From a bacterium BMS3Abin06 (lineage in GTDB: Bacteria > Nitrospirota > Thermodesulfovibrionia > UBA6902): 64,000 bases of DNA. The stretch covers positions 1 to 64,000 of the forward strand of contig BDSY01000019.1 in the NCBI GenBank assembly GCA_002897895.1, given 5' to 3'. The position numbers were made by a program, and so were the translations under genes. The notes beneath the pieces were generated by a model. That model was not told where the DNA came from, made no database searches, and saw nothing but the letters and a program-made list of their open reading frames with translations. Each line of letters opens with the position of its first letter. The first letter of the stretch is position 1. Positions 37,125 through 44,708 of this stretch are shown here, one piece after another.

Positions 37125-37149
37125 GCTTATGTTGATTTTTAAAGCAGTT

Positions 37150-37241
<92 letters not shown>

Positions 37242-37322
37242 TGAAAGAGAGGGATCATCTGTCAGCTATTATCAGCTATAAGTTTGATATAATTGTTTTT
37301 TTGTATAACTCTTTTGCTATTT

Positions 37323-37347
37323 GCTGAAAGCTGATCGCTGATAACTG
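37323..37347 (-). repeat. Short dispersed repeat (GCTGATCGCTGATAACTG type)
   Basis: The complement reads CAGTTATCAGC, then GATCAGC, then TTTCAGC. The copy at 12495-12512 is identical apart from loss of the middle 7-base unit. This is a short dispersed family with internal 7-base periodicity. Confidence 0.5.
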
Positions 37348-37354
37348 TATTTGA

Positions 37355-37468
37355 CAGTCAGGCCATTGGGCCCTGTGCGACAGGGTGCTGTGAACTCCGC
37401 CAGGTCCGGAAGGAAGCAACGGTAAGCGGTTACTCTGGGTGCCGCAGGATTACCTGACGGCCTGGCTG
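37355..37468 (+). ncRNA. ffs: Signal recognition particle RNA, bacterial small type
   Basis: This carries the diagnostic apical loop region: CCAGGTCCGGAAGGAAGCA at about 37399-37417, with the matching GGGTGCCGC on the other arm. The outer stem AGTCAGGCC (37356-37364) pairs with GGCCTGGCT (37459-37467) with one G-U pair. The RNA binds Ffh (SRP54) and targets membrane proteins to SecYEG. It lies just upstream of dnaX-ybaB-recR, the order found in many bacteria. Confidence 0.95.
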
Positions 37469-37551
37469 TTTAAAAAAAACATGGTTCAAGGGGGCATTTA
37501 TTAGTAAAGTTTTCTCAAACCCTTGAATCCTTGAATCCTATTTTATAAATT

Positions 37552-39165
37552 ATGAGCTACATCGTACTTGCACGGAAATGGCGGCCTCAGGGTTTTGACG
37601 ACCTTATCGGCCAGGAAGCGGTAGTTAAAACCTTCAAGAATGCGCTGTCAGGTGAAAAGATAGTGCATGCGTATTTATTCTCAGGCCCGAGAGGTGTAGG
37701 CAAAACCTCTTCAGCGCGGATTCTGGCCAAGGCCCTTAATTGTGAGCAAAGATCCGGCAGTGAGCCCTGCGGCAAATGCCGGAGCTGCAAGGCCATAACT
37801 GAAGGCGCGTCAGTAGATGTGTTTGAAATTGACGGAGCATCCAATAACAGCGTTGAGGCTGTAAGGGAATTAAGAGAGACTGTAAAGTATGCCCCTTCAG
37901 GCGGGAAATATAAAATATACATAATTGACGAAGTTCATATGTTAAGCTCATCGGCTTTTAATGCGCTCCTGAAAACCCTTGAAGAGCCGCCGCCCCACGT
38001 GATCTTTATTTTTGCCACAACTGAACCAAAGAAAATACCAACTACAATTCTGTCTCGCTGCCAGCATCATGCATTTCGGAGGATAACGAAAAACAGGATA
38101 AAAGAGCAGCTCAGGAAAATTACGGACACGGAAAAGATCAACATCAAAGAAGGCGCCCTTGAAATGATAGCAAAGGCTGCGGACGGCGGCATGAGAGACG
38201 CCCTTACCCTTTTAGACCAGGCATTTTCTTTCAGCGATGAGATCACGGAAAAAGAGCTTCAAACCCTTCTGGGCCTGCCGGAGACCGACATTATACTGAA
38301 TCTTTCGGAAACCATTCTTTCAGGCGATATATCGAGGACATTATCCATAATAAAAGAATTGTCGGACAGGGGGAGCGATCTGAGGCAGTTGACTAAGGAA
38401 CTCGTTGAACATTTCAGAAACATAGCTGTAGTAAAGGTAACTGAAGATGCTGAAGGACTCCTGGAGTTTAACCGGGAGGAGGTACAGAGACTGCAGAGTC
38501 TTTCATCAGGCACCAATATAGAAAAACTGACCCTGCTCCTGACAGAACTTCTCAGGCTTGAAGGCGAGGTCAGAAATGCCGTAAATCCGAGATATTCACT
38601 CGAACTCGGCCTATTAAGAATGTCTTTTATAAAGGGCATGGCATCCGTCGAAGACATATTAAAAATGATAGACGGCTCAGGCGTACCCGAAGATGTCCGG
38701 TCACCGGAACCTTTATCCAGGGATACTGTTTCTGTTACGGAAAAAAAAACGGAAATACCGAAACCTCCTGCTGCAGGCACTAAATCAGGCATGCCCGCAA
38801 AGGAAGAGGTATGGCAGAGATTACTTGAAAAAATCGATTCTGAAGATCACCTTCTTGCCTGCAAACTTGCAGAGGCAAAAGTCATGAACATTAATGAAAC
38901 AGAGCTTGCGATAGGATTCAATGGAGGAATGTCGGTACTTGCAGATTCCATAAAGAGCAAATCCTCGATCATAAAACCTGTACTGAAGCAAATAAGCGGG
39001 CACAACCTTAAATTGAAAATCCTCTCTTTACCCAAAGAAGAATCGAAAAAAGATATCAAAAAGATAAAAGAAGAGGTTTTCTCAGAACCTGTAGTCAAAG
39101 ATGCAATGAGGATATTCAACGCTTCCCTGTTAAAGGTCAAGCCGTTTGAGGAGAATTCAGAGTAG
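37552..39165 (+). CDS. dnaX: DNA polymerase III subunits gamma/tau, 537 aa
   Basis: DnaX forms the ATP-driven clamp loader. The AAA+ domain has Walker A GPRGVGKTSS at 45-54, the zinc module Cys64-Cys73-Cys76-Cys79, motif IIDEVHMLS and the sensor-1 TTILSRCQ block. Residues 370-430 are a linker, and about 430-537 form a C-terminal tau-like region. An A9 run at 38741-38749 lies in the linker (codons 397-399), and a -1 shift there ends 11 codons later, giving a gamma-like protein of about 410 residues. TAG stop. Confidence 0.95.
   Translation: MSYIVLARKWRPQGFDDLIGQEAVVKTFKNALSGEKIVHAYLFSGPRGVGKTSSARILAKALNCEQRSGSEPCGKCRSCKAITEGASVDVFEIDGASNNSVEAVRELRETVKYAPSGGKYKIYIIDEVHMLSSSAFNALLKTLEEPPPHVIFIFATTEPKKIPTTILSRCQHHAFRRITKNRIKEQLRKITDTEKINIKEGALEMIAKAADGGMRDALTLLDQAFSFSDEITEKELQTLLGLPETDIILNLSETILSGDISRTLSIIKELSDRGSDLRQLTKELVEHFRNIAVVKVTEDAEGLLEFNREEVQRLQSLSSGTNIEKLTLLLTELLRLEGEVRNAVNPRYSLELGLLRMSFIKGMASVEDILKMIDGSGVPEDVRSPEPLSRDTVSVTEKKTEIPKPPAAGTKSGMPAKEEVWQRLLEKIDSEDHLLACKLAEAKVMNINETELAIGFNGGMSVLADSIKSKSSIIKPVLKQISGHNLKLKILSLPKEESKKDIKKIKEEVFSEPVVKDAMRIFNASLLKVKPFEENSE
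38740..38783 (+). promoter_or_regulatory. Putative programmed -1 frameshift site in dnaX
   Basis: The zero frame reads GAA AAA AAA ACG, and the slippery heptamer A-AAA-AAA lies in an A9 run (38741-38749). Slipping by -1 gives AAC GGA AAT and then TAA at codon 12 (about 38781-38783). An AGGGA at about 38719-38723 could be the upstream stimulator; its 17 base distance is longer than the usual 10. Transcriptional slippage on A9 would give the same product. The position, between the clamp-loader core and the tau-specific region, is where known dnaX frameshifts occur. Confidence 0.6.
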
Positions 39166-39226
39166 TGCAAATATACGCTTTCAGGCGTGTTTGCAATTAT
39201 CAGCAATAACAAAAACGGAGGTTTTT

Positions 39227-39559
39227 ATGTCTAAGAAAATGCTTGGAGACCTTATGAAACAGGCCCAGAAAATGCAGCAGGAAATGGGAAAAATCCAGGA
39301 AGAATCGAAAAAGAAGACCGTTGAGGCGGCTGCCGGAGGAGGCATGGTTGTTGCCGTTGCAAATGGTGCGATGGAGATCGTTTCCATTAAAATTGAGAAG
39401 GGTGTTGTAAATCCGGATGATATTGAAATGCTTCAGGACCTCGTGGTTGCCGCTGTAAATGAAGCCCTGCGCAGGGCGCAGCAAATGGTAAGTGATGACA
39501 TGGGCAAGATTACGGGGGGCATGAACATCCCGGGCATGGGAAACCTGTTCGGCGGATGA
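39227..39559 (+). CDS. YbaB/EbfC nucleoid-associated protein, 110 aa
   Basis: YbaB-family proteins are small dimeric DNA-binding proteins usually found between dnaX and recR. The typical pattern is present: an N-terminal helix with LGDLMKQAQKMQQEMGKIQEESKKKTVEAAAGGGMVVAVANGAMEI, then the DNA-facing strand region, and a glycine-rich tail (GGMNIPGMGNLFGG). The start at 39227 has GGAGG eight bases upstream; the frame is open further back but has no site. Its stop overlaps recR by 4 nt (ATGA). Confidence 0.94.
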   Translation: MSKKMLGDLMKQAQKMQQEMGKIQEESKKKTVEAAAGGGMVVAVANGAMEIVSIKIEKGVVNPDDIEMLQDLVVAAVNEALRRAQQMVSDDMGKITGGMNIPGMGNLFGG

Positions 39560-40152
39560 GCGGCGGTGTTGTTGAAAACCTCATAATCGAGCTCACGAGG
39601 CTTCCGGGCATTGGAAGGAAAACCGCCCAGAGGCTCGCCTTTTTCATTATGGGAATGCCTGGTGAAGAAGCGCTCTCCATGGCCAATGCCATCATTAAAA
39701 TAAAGGAAAAGGCGCGTTTCTGCAAGCATTGTTTTAATATAACCGAAGATGAAGTCTGTTCACTCTGCACCGACCCCCGCAGAAACCGGGAGAAGATATG
39801 TGTAGTCGAGGAGCCGAGCAACCTCATAGTTATTGAAAATACGAAAATCTACAACGGACTCTACCACGTGCTTCTCGGGGCGCTTTCCCCTATTGACGGC
39901 ATCACTCCCGAAAGGCTCAGGATAAACGAATTAGTTGAAAGAGTCAAAGAGGGCAACATATCGGAAGTCATTATTGCGACAAATCCGAATACAAAAGGCG
40001 AAACCACCGCCCAGTATATATCACAGGTTTTGAAACCCGCAGGAGTGAAAGTCAGCCGGATTGCCTATGGTCTGCCGATCGGCGGAGATATTGAATTCGC
40101 AGATGAAGTGACTCTCTCAAAGGCCCTTGAAGGCAGAAACGAGATGAAGTAG
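39556..40152 (+). CDS. recR: Recombination protein RecR, 198 aa
   Basis: RecR acts with RecF and RecO to load RecA at gaps. The helix-hairpin-helix block ELTRLPGIGRKTAQRLAF is at residues 10-27. The four-cysteine zinc motif CKHCFNITEDEVCSLC follows, then the Toprim domain with VVEEPSNLIVIENTKIYNGLYHVLLGALSPIDGI and the SRIAYGLPIGGDIEFADEVTL Walker-B-like block. It starts inside the last codons of ybaB. TAG stop. Confidence 0.96.
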   Translation: MSGGVVENLIIELTRLPGIGRKTAQRLAFFIMGMPGEEALSMANAIIKIKEKARFCKHCFNITEDEVCSLCTDPRRNREKICVVEEPSNLIVIENTKIYNGLYHVLLGALSPIDGITPERLRINELVERVKEGNISEVIIATNPNTKGETTAQYISQVLKPAGVKVSRIAYGLPIGGDIEFADEVTLSKALEGRNEMK

Positions 40153-40154
40153 CG

Positions 40155-40178
40155 ATGCAGGGGCAATTCATGAATTGC
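40155..40178. repeat. Dispersed palindromic repeat after recR
   Basis: The perfect 20 bp palindrome GGGCAATTCATGAATTGCCC is preceded by GCAG. A close copy occurs at 50381-50407 after another gene. Both lie at the 3' end of a gene, suggesting a REP-like or terminator-associated family. Confidence 0.65.
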
Positions 40179-40640
40179 CCATGCTTACCTGCCCTTTTTT
40201 TGCAATATTATTAAGGTCAATAATATCCTTCCGGTCTAAAACCCGAAAAGATTATCGGCCATGAACATATAACAGATAATCAGGACAGGCAGGCTCACCG
40301 TTTTGCCGCAGGCTTCCCGATGCGGGTCTTCTCTGAGAGTCGCTTTGACCTCCGGACAAAACCTCACCGATTTTGTCCTGCGAACCGGGTCTTCGACTTG
40401 CCTTAGGCTAATACTTTTGCTAATATTAATAAACCTTGCAGAGTTCATCTACAGGAATCTTTCGCCCCTTTAGTTCACGCCCATGCCGGGCGTACACAGA
40501 GTGCAGTGACTGCAGACCACAGTTGTAGATCTGGATTTTGATGGTTTTTATTTTTTAAAAAGTTTCAGGCATTTTAATATCCTAAAGGTCTGCATCACTG
40601 ACTCAGGCCGGGTCTAAATTATATATAGAAAGGGAAAATA
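40179..40640. other. Gene-free region with internal inverted repeat
   Basis: There is a perfect 8 bp inverted repeat (GGACAAAA at 40354-40361 and TTTTGTCC at 40371-40378, 9 nt loop) in a GC-rich stretch unlike its flanks. The short minus-strand frame 40236-40448 reads like repeat-derived sequence with no domain. I see no real gene. Confidence 0.45.
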
Positions 40641-41423
40641 ATGAAAAAACGACACAGAATACAGTTCCCCAAAAGAGAAACAGAAGAACTTGAGCAGGAT
40701 GAAGTATTTTTTTATTTAATTGAGCCTGCAGGAAAGAAGAAAATCCGTTTTCATGATTATGATGTCATCTATAATAAACCAGGTTTATATGAACAACTGT
40801 TCTATGAGCGATTGAAATGTCAATCTCCAACAAAGGTATCAGAAATCCTGAAACATAGCCTGAGTCAATCTGAATACAATCTTAGCGAGTTACGGGTTTT
40901 AGATCTTGGTGCAGGCAATGGAATGATGGGAGAAACATTAAAAAAGCATGGTGTTTCGAGGTTAATTGGTGTGGATATCATTGATGAAGCACAGCAAGCA
41001 ACAGAAAGAGACCGATTAGGGGTTTATGATGCGTATTATGTTGCAGACTTTTGTAATCTTAATGAAGATCTTCACGATGAAATAGCGTCATGGATGCCGG
41101 ACTGCTTAACAACAGTTGCAGCTCTTGGTTTTGGTGATATCCCGCCTAAGGCTTTTCTTACAGCTTTCAACCTTATCCAGAGTGAAGGATGGGTTGCTTT
41201 TAATATCAAAGAGACTTTTTTAGATCATACGGACACATCGGGATTTTCACGAATGATTCGGGAACTGATATTTTCAAAGTATCTGGATATTTACCATTTG
41301 GAACGCTACCGCCACAGAATGTCAATGGATGGTAAGCCTTTGTACTATTTTGGTCTTTCAGGAAGAAAACATTCTGATATCCCTGATGGTTTCTTAGAGA
41401 AATATAACCTGACAAACTGCTAA
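40641..41423 (+). CDS. SAM-dependent class I methyltransferase, 260 aa
   Basis: The SAM-binding motif I LRVLDLGAGNGMMGETL is at about residues 89-105, and the acidic motif II VDIIDEAQ follows. YVADFCNL fits motif III. The N-terminal 80 residues carry a family-specific DVIYNKPGLYEQLFYERL block. It belongs to the Methyltransf_11/12 group; the substrate is not deducible. It has a GGGAAAA ribosome site and stands alone, followed 148 bp later by the convergent end of the repressor gene. Confidence 0.8.
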   Translation: MKKRHRIQFPKRETEELEQDEVFFYLIEPAGKKKIRFHDYDVIYNKPGLYEQLFYERLKCQSPTKVSEILKHSLSQSEYNLSELRVLDLGAGNGMMGETLKKHGVSRLIGVDIIDEAQQATERDRLGVYDAYYVADFCNLNEDLHDEIASWMPDCLTTVAALGFGDIPPKAFLTAFNLIQSEGWVAFNIKETFLDHTDTSGFSRMIRELIFSKYLDIYHLERYRHRMSMDGKPLYYFGLSGRKHSDIPDGFLEKYNLTNC

Positions 41424-41570
41424 AGTGAATGCGGGATAGCAAAGACCTTTTGGGCTTTGATTATTTTTTAGTTTGTGAGAGGAGGTCATTATTACATATC
41501 GTGGACGTCCCTGTGCCAGGCTTGTTCGGCTTGAGCAAGGCTCGAAGATAAAAAAATGAAAGAAAATGAA

Positions 41571-42185
41571 TTAAATTCTTATTTTCCTCCAAACTGCTAT
41601 TACCTTTCCTATTATTTTGTAGTTCTTATCAAGTTTGAGAGCTGGATATTCAGGATTATCGCTGATTAAAAAAACTTTCATATTCTTTTTGCGATATCTT
41701 CTAAGTATGGATTCACCCCACTCGTCATTTACTACTACAATGTCTCCGGTTCTAATATCTTCATCCGGCACGAAAACAACATAATCACTATCCCGTATAG
41801 CAGGAGACATGCTTTCCCCTTTGAGAATTATAGAATAGGCTCCCCGGGGTATATCCGGGAGGCTTATGTATTCAATAATTTCCTCGGAAACATGTTCAGG
41901 AAAGTCATCCGGAACTCTACTAATAACAGGAATTTGGATTACTGATATTGCTTTCGGAACAGACTCTCTAACAGGCTTTCCGCTTTCGCCTGTAAGCAGC
42001 CAGCCGGGATCACATCCAAGAAGCTTAGTCATATGGCTAAGAAGCACAGCATTCGGCACTCTGTGCCCCCGTTCATATTTATTTAACGTGGGATAAGTAA
42101 TACCAAGCTTTTTAGCGAGCTCGCCCTGAGTAAAACCTGCCTTTATCCTCGCCAATTTTATCCGTTCGCATAAATTAATAGACAT
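41571..42185 (-). CDS. HTH XRE / S24 peptidase-like repressor (CI/LexA-type), 204 aa
   Basis: The N-terminal helix-turn-helix is at residues 6-60 (FTQGELAKKLGITYPTLNKYERG). The S24 catalytic serine is in KGESMSPA (Ser125). The second catalytic residue is normally a lysine in the pattern xVKR; here the aligned block is ESILRRYRK, with Arg162 in that place. If so, self-cleavage may be lost. The protein is otherwise a phage-CI-like repressor. It starts 3 nt from a palindrome (GTAAA-T-TTTAC) and 14 nt from the -35 of a divergent promoter, so it probably represses that transcript and itself. Confidence 0.86.
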   Translation of the reverse strand: MSINLCERIKLARIKAGFTQGELAKKLGITYPTLNKYERGHRVPNAVLLSHMTKLLGCDPGWLLTGESGKPVRESVPKAISVIQIPVISRVPDDFPEHVSEEIIEYISLPDIPRGAYSIILKGESMSPAIRDSDYVVFVPDEDIRTGDIVVVNDEWGESILRRYRKKNMKVFLISDNPEYPALKLDKNYKIIGKVIAVWRKIRI

Positions 42186-42187
42186 AG

Positions 42188-42246
42188 GTAAATTTTACTT
42201 GACAATAATTTAATCATTCGTTTATATTCTTCTAATGTATTAATAC
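42188..42246 (+). promoter_or_regulatory. Divergent promoter with two palindromic operator candidates
   Basis: TTGACA (42199-42204), 17 bp spacer and TTATAT (42222-42227) give a strong rightward promoter. The palindrome GTAAATTTTAC (42188-42198) directly abuts the -35, and the perfect palindrome GTATTAATAC (42237-42246) lies near the expected transcription start. The repressor gene begins at 42185 on the other strand. The two palindromes differ, so which one the repressor binds is unclear. Confidence 0.6.
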
Positions 42247-42284
42247 TCAATTTTTTGAGATAAAAAGGGGATAGGCGAAAGATT

Positions 42285-42536
42285 ATGATATTAACGACGC
42301 ATAAAGATATCAAGCCGGCTCGTGCTGCAAGCAAGTTTCTTTTCTCTACAGTCAAATTAAGTCTTATCGAAGGTATCCTTGAATACAAACCAATTAAACA
42401 ATTTATAGACAGGGTATTCGATAAAAAAAGATTGCTCCCGGGCCGTTCAATAAGGACAGGATTCAAAAAGGTGGCGTGGCAATATTTTCCATTATATAAC
42501 AAATTTTATCTCCGGGAGCATCATGGCTTTGCCTGA
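42285..42536 (+). CDS. Hypothetical protein, 83 aa, divergent from the S24 repressor
   Basis: I do not recognise the family. The small basic protein (KPARAASKF, DKKRLLPGRSIRTGFKK) has no membrane segment. It is the first frame after the promoter at 42199-42227 and ends inside a terminator hairpin, so the last codons (EHHGFA) are part of the stem. That means either a real gene whose end evolved with the terminator or a non-coding transcript. The ribosome-binding site is weak (GGGGA about 16 nt upstream). Confidence 0.45.
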   Translation: MILTTHKDIKPARAASKFLFSTVKLSLIEGILEYKPIKQFIDRVFDKKRLLPGRSIRTGFKKVAWQYFPLYNKFYLREHHGFA

Positions 42537-42546
42537 TGCTTCTTTT
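42515..42546 (+). terminator. Rho-independent terminator overlapping the end of the 83 aa frame
   Basis: GCATCA-T-GGC pairs across a TTT loop with GCC-TGATGC and is followed by TTCTTTTT. This is a compact hairpin with a U-tract. The TGA stop of the preceding frame lies in its right arm. Confidence 0.65.
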
Positions 42547-42547
42547 T

Positions 42548-42590
42548 AGGGCGAAGGGTGGTGGAAACCCTTCGCTCTACATTTTATATT
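42548..42590 (+). terminator. Second hairpin terminator, 12 bp stem
   Basis: AGGGCGAAGGGT (42548-42559) pairs with ACCCTTCGCTCT (42567-42578) with one G-U pair, and a T-rich run (42580-42596) follows. It is adjacent to the first terminator and may act as a tandem stop. Confidence 0.6.
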
Positions 42591-42783
42591 TTTTTGACAG
42601 GGGCGTCAATGGAACCTGGGAAAAGGGTTTATTAAACCGACACTCTTCCCGGTAGTAAGAAAAATAAAAAAAACAAAACGAGACAGCAATAAAGTATATG
42701 TGCATAGTTGAATATTCCAGGGGATAAAAATTCAGATTTCAATAGAATTAAAAGTTTTAATTTTTCAAGGGGAGGGAAATACT

Positions 42784-43167
42784 GTGTCCGGAATACCAAA
42801 GATTCTAATAGTTGATGATGAACGGGACCTGCGGGAGTCTCTCAGGTTAACACTGGAAGATAAGTATGCCGTTGCCACAGCCGCCGAAGCAGAAGATGCC
42901 TTTAAATATATGGCTGATTATTCGGTTAACCTGGTATTACTTGACTTTAAGATGCCAAGAATAGATGGGATAACGGCCCTGGGGGAAATAAAGAAGAGGC
43001 ATCCTGATACAGAAGTTATCATGATGACTGCTTATGCGCCCCCTGAAACAATACGAAAAGTCTTCAGCTTAGGTGCGTTTGCGTTCGTTATGAAACCATT
43101 TGACATTGATAAACTTATTAATACTATAGACGAGGCACTTCTGAAAAGGACATTGAGGATATCTTGA
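42784..43167 (+). CDS. Response regulator receiver protein, single domain, 127 aa
   Basis: The receiver fold has the acidic pair VDDERD near residue 9, the phospho-acceptor Asp in VLLDFKMPRIDG near 53, the switch Thr in MMTAY and the Lys in VMKPF. There is no output domain, so it works as a CheY-like carrier or a partner of a kinase elsewhere. The GTG start has GGGGAGG seven bases upstream. It stands alone, with no kinase beside it. Confidence 0.92.
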   Translation: MSGIPKILIVDDERDLRESLRLTLEDKYAVATAAEAEDAFKYMADYSVNLVLLDFKMPRIDGITALGEIKKRHPDTEVIMMTAYAPPETIRKVFSLGAFAFVMKPFDIDKLINTIDEALLKRTLRIS

Positions 43168-43481
43168 ATCCGGACATGTTGGCAAATCAGCATACAATTA
43201 CTTAAAAAATTGATATTCTTTACTCAATGTTTCCAACTTAAGAGTACCGAGTTCTCTTTTAACAGGTTGATTCTAAAGAAAACGTCATGACCACGCAGTT
43301 GTCATTCCCGCTTGTCGGGAATCCGGGAAAATCAAAGGGTTATAGATTCCGGACAAGCCGGAATGACAGAACTCGCTACTGTCGAGTTTCCAACAATCCC
43401 CTGGAAAACTCTCCAAATTTCCCTTTTATCACCGCAGACTATAAGTCTATCAAACGAAAGGGAAAGGGCTTTAAAAATATA
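43168..43481. other. Gene-free region with palindromic repeat
   Basis: Apart from the inverted repeat at 43300-43368, listed separately, I see no coding frame or clear promoter here. The region ends at tRNA-Met on the other strand. Confidence 0.4.
43300..43368. repeat. Inverted repeat element (TGTCATTCC...GGAATGACA)
   Basis: TGTCATTCCCGCTTGTCGGG at 43300-43319 is mirrored by a right arm ending GGAATGACA at 43368, with a short non-coding core. Arms of about 24 bp with a few mismatches and a total size of 69 bp fit a degenerate MITE or a large REP-like hairpin. Confidence 0.65.
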
Positions 43482-43558
43482 TGGTGGCGGTGGCTGGATT
43501 TGAACCAGCGACGCCGCGGATATGAGCCGCGTGCTCTGACCGACTGAGCTACACCGCC
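43482..43558 (-). tRNA. tRNA-Met (CAT)
   Basis: On the minus strand the acceptor stem GGCGGTG pairs with CACCGCC, the discriminator is A, and CCA is encoded at 43482-43484. The anticodon is CAT, D arm GTAGCTCAG, T arm GGTTCAAATCC. Elongator Met is most likely; tRNA-Ile2 with a modified C34 cannot be excluded from sequence. The initiator features (mismatched first pair, three G-C pairs at the anticodon) are absent. Confidence 0.93.
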
Positions 43559-43604
43559 GTGAAGTAAAAGAATAACGGTAAACCTGAATAAATAACAGAT
43601 TATT

Positions 43605-44141
43605 TTATTTTTTAATTCCTTCCTTCAATGTTAATCCGTAACGCTCATGCTGGAAAGAGTGCACAGTGGGGAACTTTGCGTACAGCCAGCCCCACTCACC
43701 GGAGGCAGGAAAGAGTTTTTTCCCGTCTTCAAAGACTGCCACTCCTACGGTAGGATTATTCGGCTCATTAGAAGATGAGGTAATGACGGTACCGCTCATT
43801 TTAAAGTCCGGTAGAAACGGCCCTGTTTTAACAGTTAATTTTGAGCCGGGAATTTTAAGCTCATCACCAATGTTTAAAGTGAACTCCTCTTTCCTGTTTT
43901 CTTTTTTATCTTCGACAATTATGGTTACCTGCGACCATTCTTCTTTTACATCAGGGGGCACAACCACCTGGAATTCGGTTTTCTGCCCCGGTGTCCCATG
44001 CCCCGGCGGTGCAGACGGAGTCTCCATGACCGGCCCTGCCGGCGCCGGGCTTTCTGAAACTGTTTGTTCTTCCTGCTTCTTACATGCCCAGAATGAAAAA
44101 AGAAAGACGGTTATTGATAGTATTAAAAAAAAATTTTTCAT
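43605..44141 (-). CDS. Lipoprotein with DUF2155-type domain, 178 aa
   Basis: The N-terminal signal (MKNFFLILSITVFLFSFWAC) ends in a lipobox-like FSFWAC, so the cysteine near residue 20 is the predicted lipid anchor. A proline-rich linker (about 30-60) is followed by a beta-rich domain ending EWGWLYAKFPTVHSFQHERYGLTL, which fits DUF2155. The location is the periplasm. Function unknown. It lies between two tRNA genes on the same strand. Confidence 0.75.
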   Translation of the reverse strand: MKNFFLILSITVFLFSFWACKKQEEQTVSESPAPAGPVMETPSAPPGHGTPGQKTEFQVVVPPDVKEEWSQVTIIVEDKKENRKEEFTLNIGDELKIPGSKLTVKTGPFLPDFKMSGTVITSSSNEPNNPTVGVAVFEDGKKLFPASGEWGWLYAKFPTVHSFQHERYGLTLKEGIKK

Positions 44142-44254
44142 GTTATCCCTCCCTGAATGATTTTTATTAAATCTGATTACATAAATTTTTCAATTTATGA
44201 TTATACAGTTTTGAACATGTAATTGTTCAGACATTCTTCCTGGGAATGTCTTTA

Positions 44255-44346
44255 TGGCGGAGAGGCAGGGATTTGAACCCTGGGTGGAGTTTGACCCCCA
44301 CAACCGCTTAGCAGGCGGCTGCCTTAAACCGCTCGGCCACCTCTCC
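44255..44346 (-). tRNA. tRNA-Ser (GCT)
   Basis: On the minus strand the acceptor stem GGAGAGG pairs with CCTCTCC, discriminator G, encoded CCA at 44255-44257, long variable arm. The anticodon loop carries GCT. It is the third serine tRNA in the window, after CGA and GGA. Confidence 0.95.
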
Positions 44347-44708
44347 ATACAGAAGGTCAATATCAGCGCAAGCGCTCTTTAAAGACAATAGATTGCCTCC
44401 AAATCCACCATTGAATATTACCCAATTGAGGTTTGTTTTGTAAACCTTTGGCAGTTGATCCGATATTGCAGGAGGTTAATAAATGCGGATAAATGAGACC
44501 TGTCCCGGTACTCTCTTTTTATGATTATATAAATAAGGCAATATCATGTTGACAATACAAATTTAATCGCATTAATGAGGCAACTATTCAGGTAGGCGCA
44601 AAGGCACAAAGTGGCAAAGGCACAAAGTAAAAAAAAGGATGAAAAACTTTTCTTGTATTTCTGTAACCCTTTGTGCCTTTGTGCCTTTGCCACTTTGCGA
44701 CTGAGTAG
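44347..44708. other. Gene-free region with a large repeat
   Basis: The region holds the inverted repeat at 44595-44698, listed separately. No coding frame is convincing. Promoters for the tRNA-Ser transcript should lie near 44350-44400, but I cannot define one. Confidence 0.4.
44595..44698. repeat. Inverted repeat built of GGCACAAAG units
   Basis: The left arm (44595-44627) contains GGCACAAAG twice around AAAGTGGCAAAGG. The right arm (44669-44698) is its complement, with the CTTTGTGCC unit also present twice. Perfectly matched arms reach about 20 bp. It could fold as a long hairpin between tRNA-Ser and the two-component genes. Confidence 0.65.

Noticed and set aside
27414-37149. attL/attR pair for an island
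   Set aside because: I looked for a copy of the tRNA-Ser(CGA) 3' end near the right border and found none, so island boundaries remain unproven.
40236-40448. Minus-strand frame of 70 codons after recR
   Set aside because: The frame spans an inverted repeat and reads like repeat-derived sequence without conserved pattern.
43287-43547. Frame of 86 codons on the plus strand
   Set aside because: It runs over the inverted repeat and the tRNA-Met gene on the other strand.
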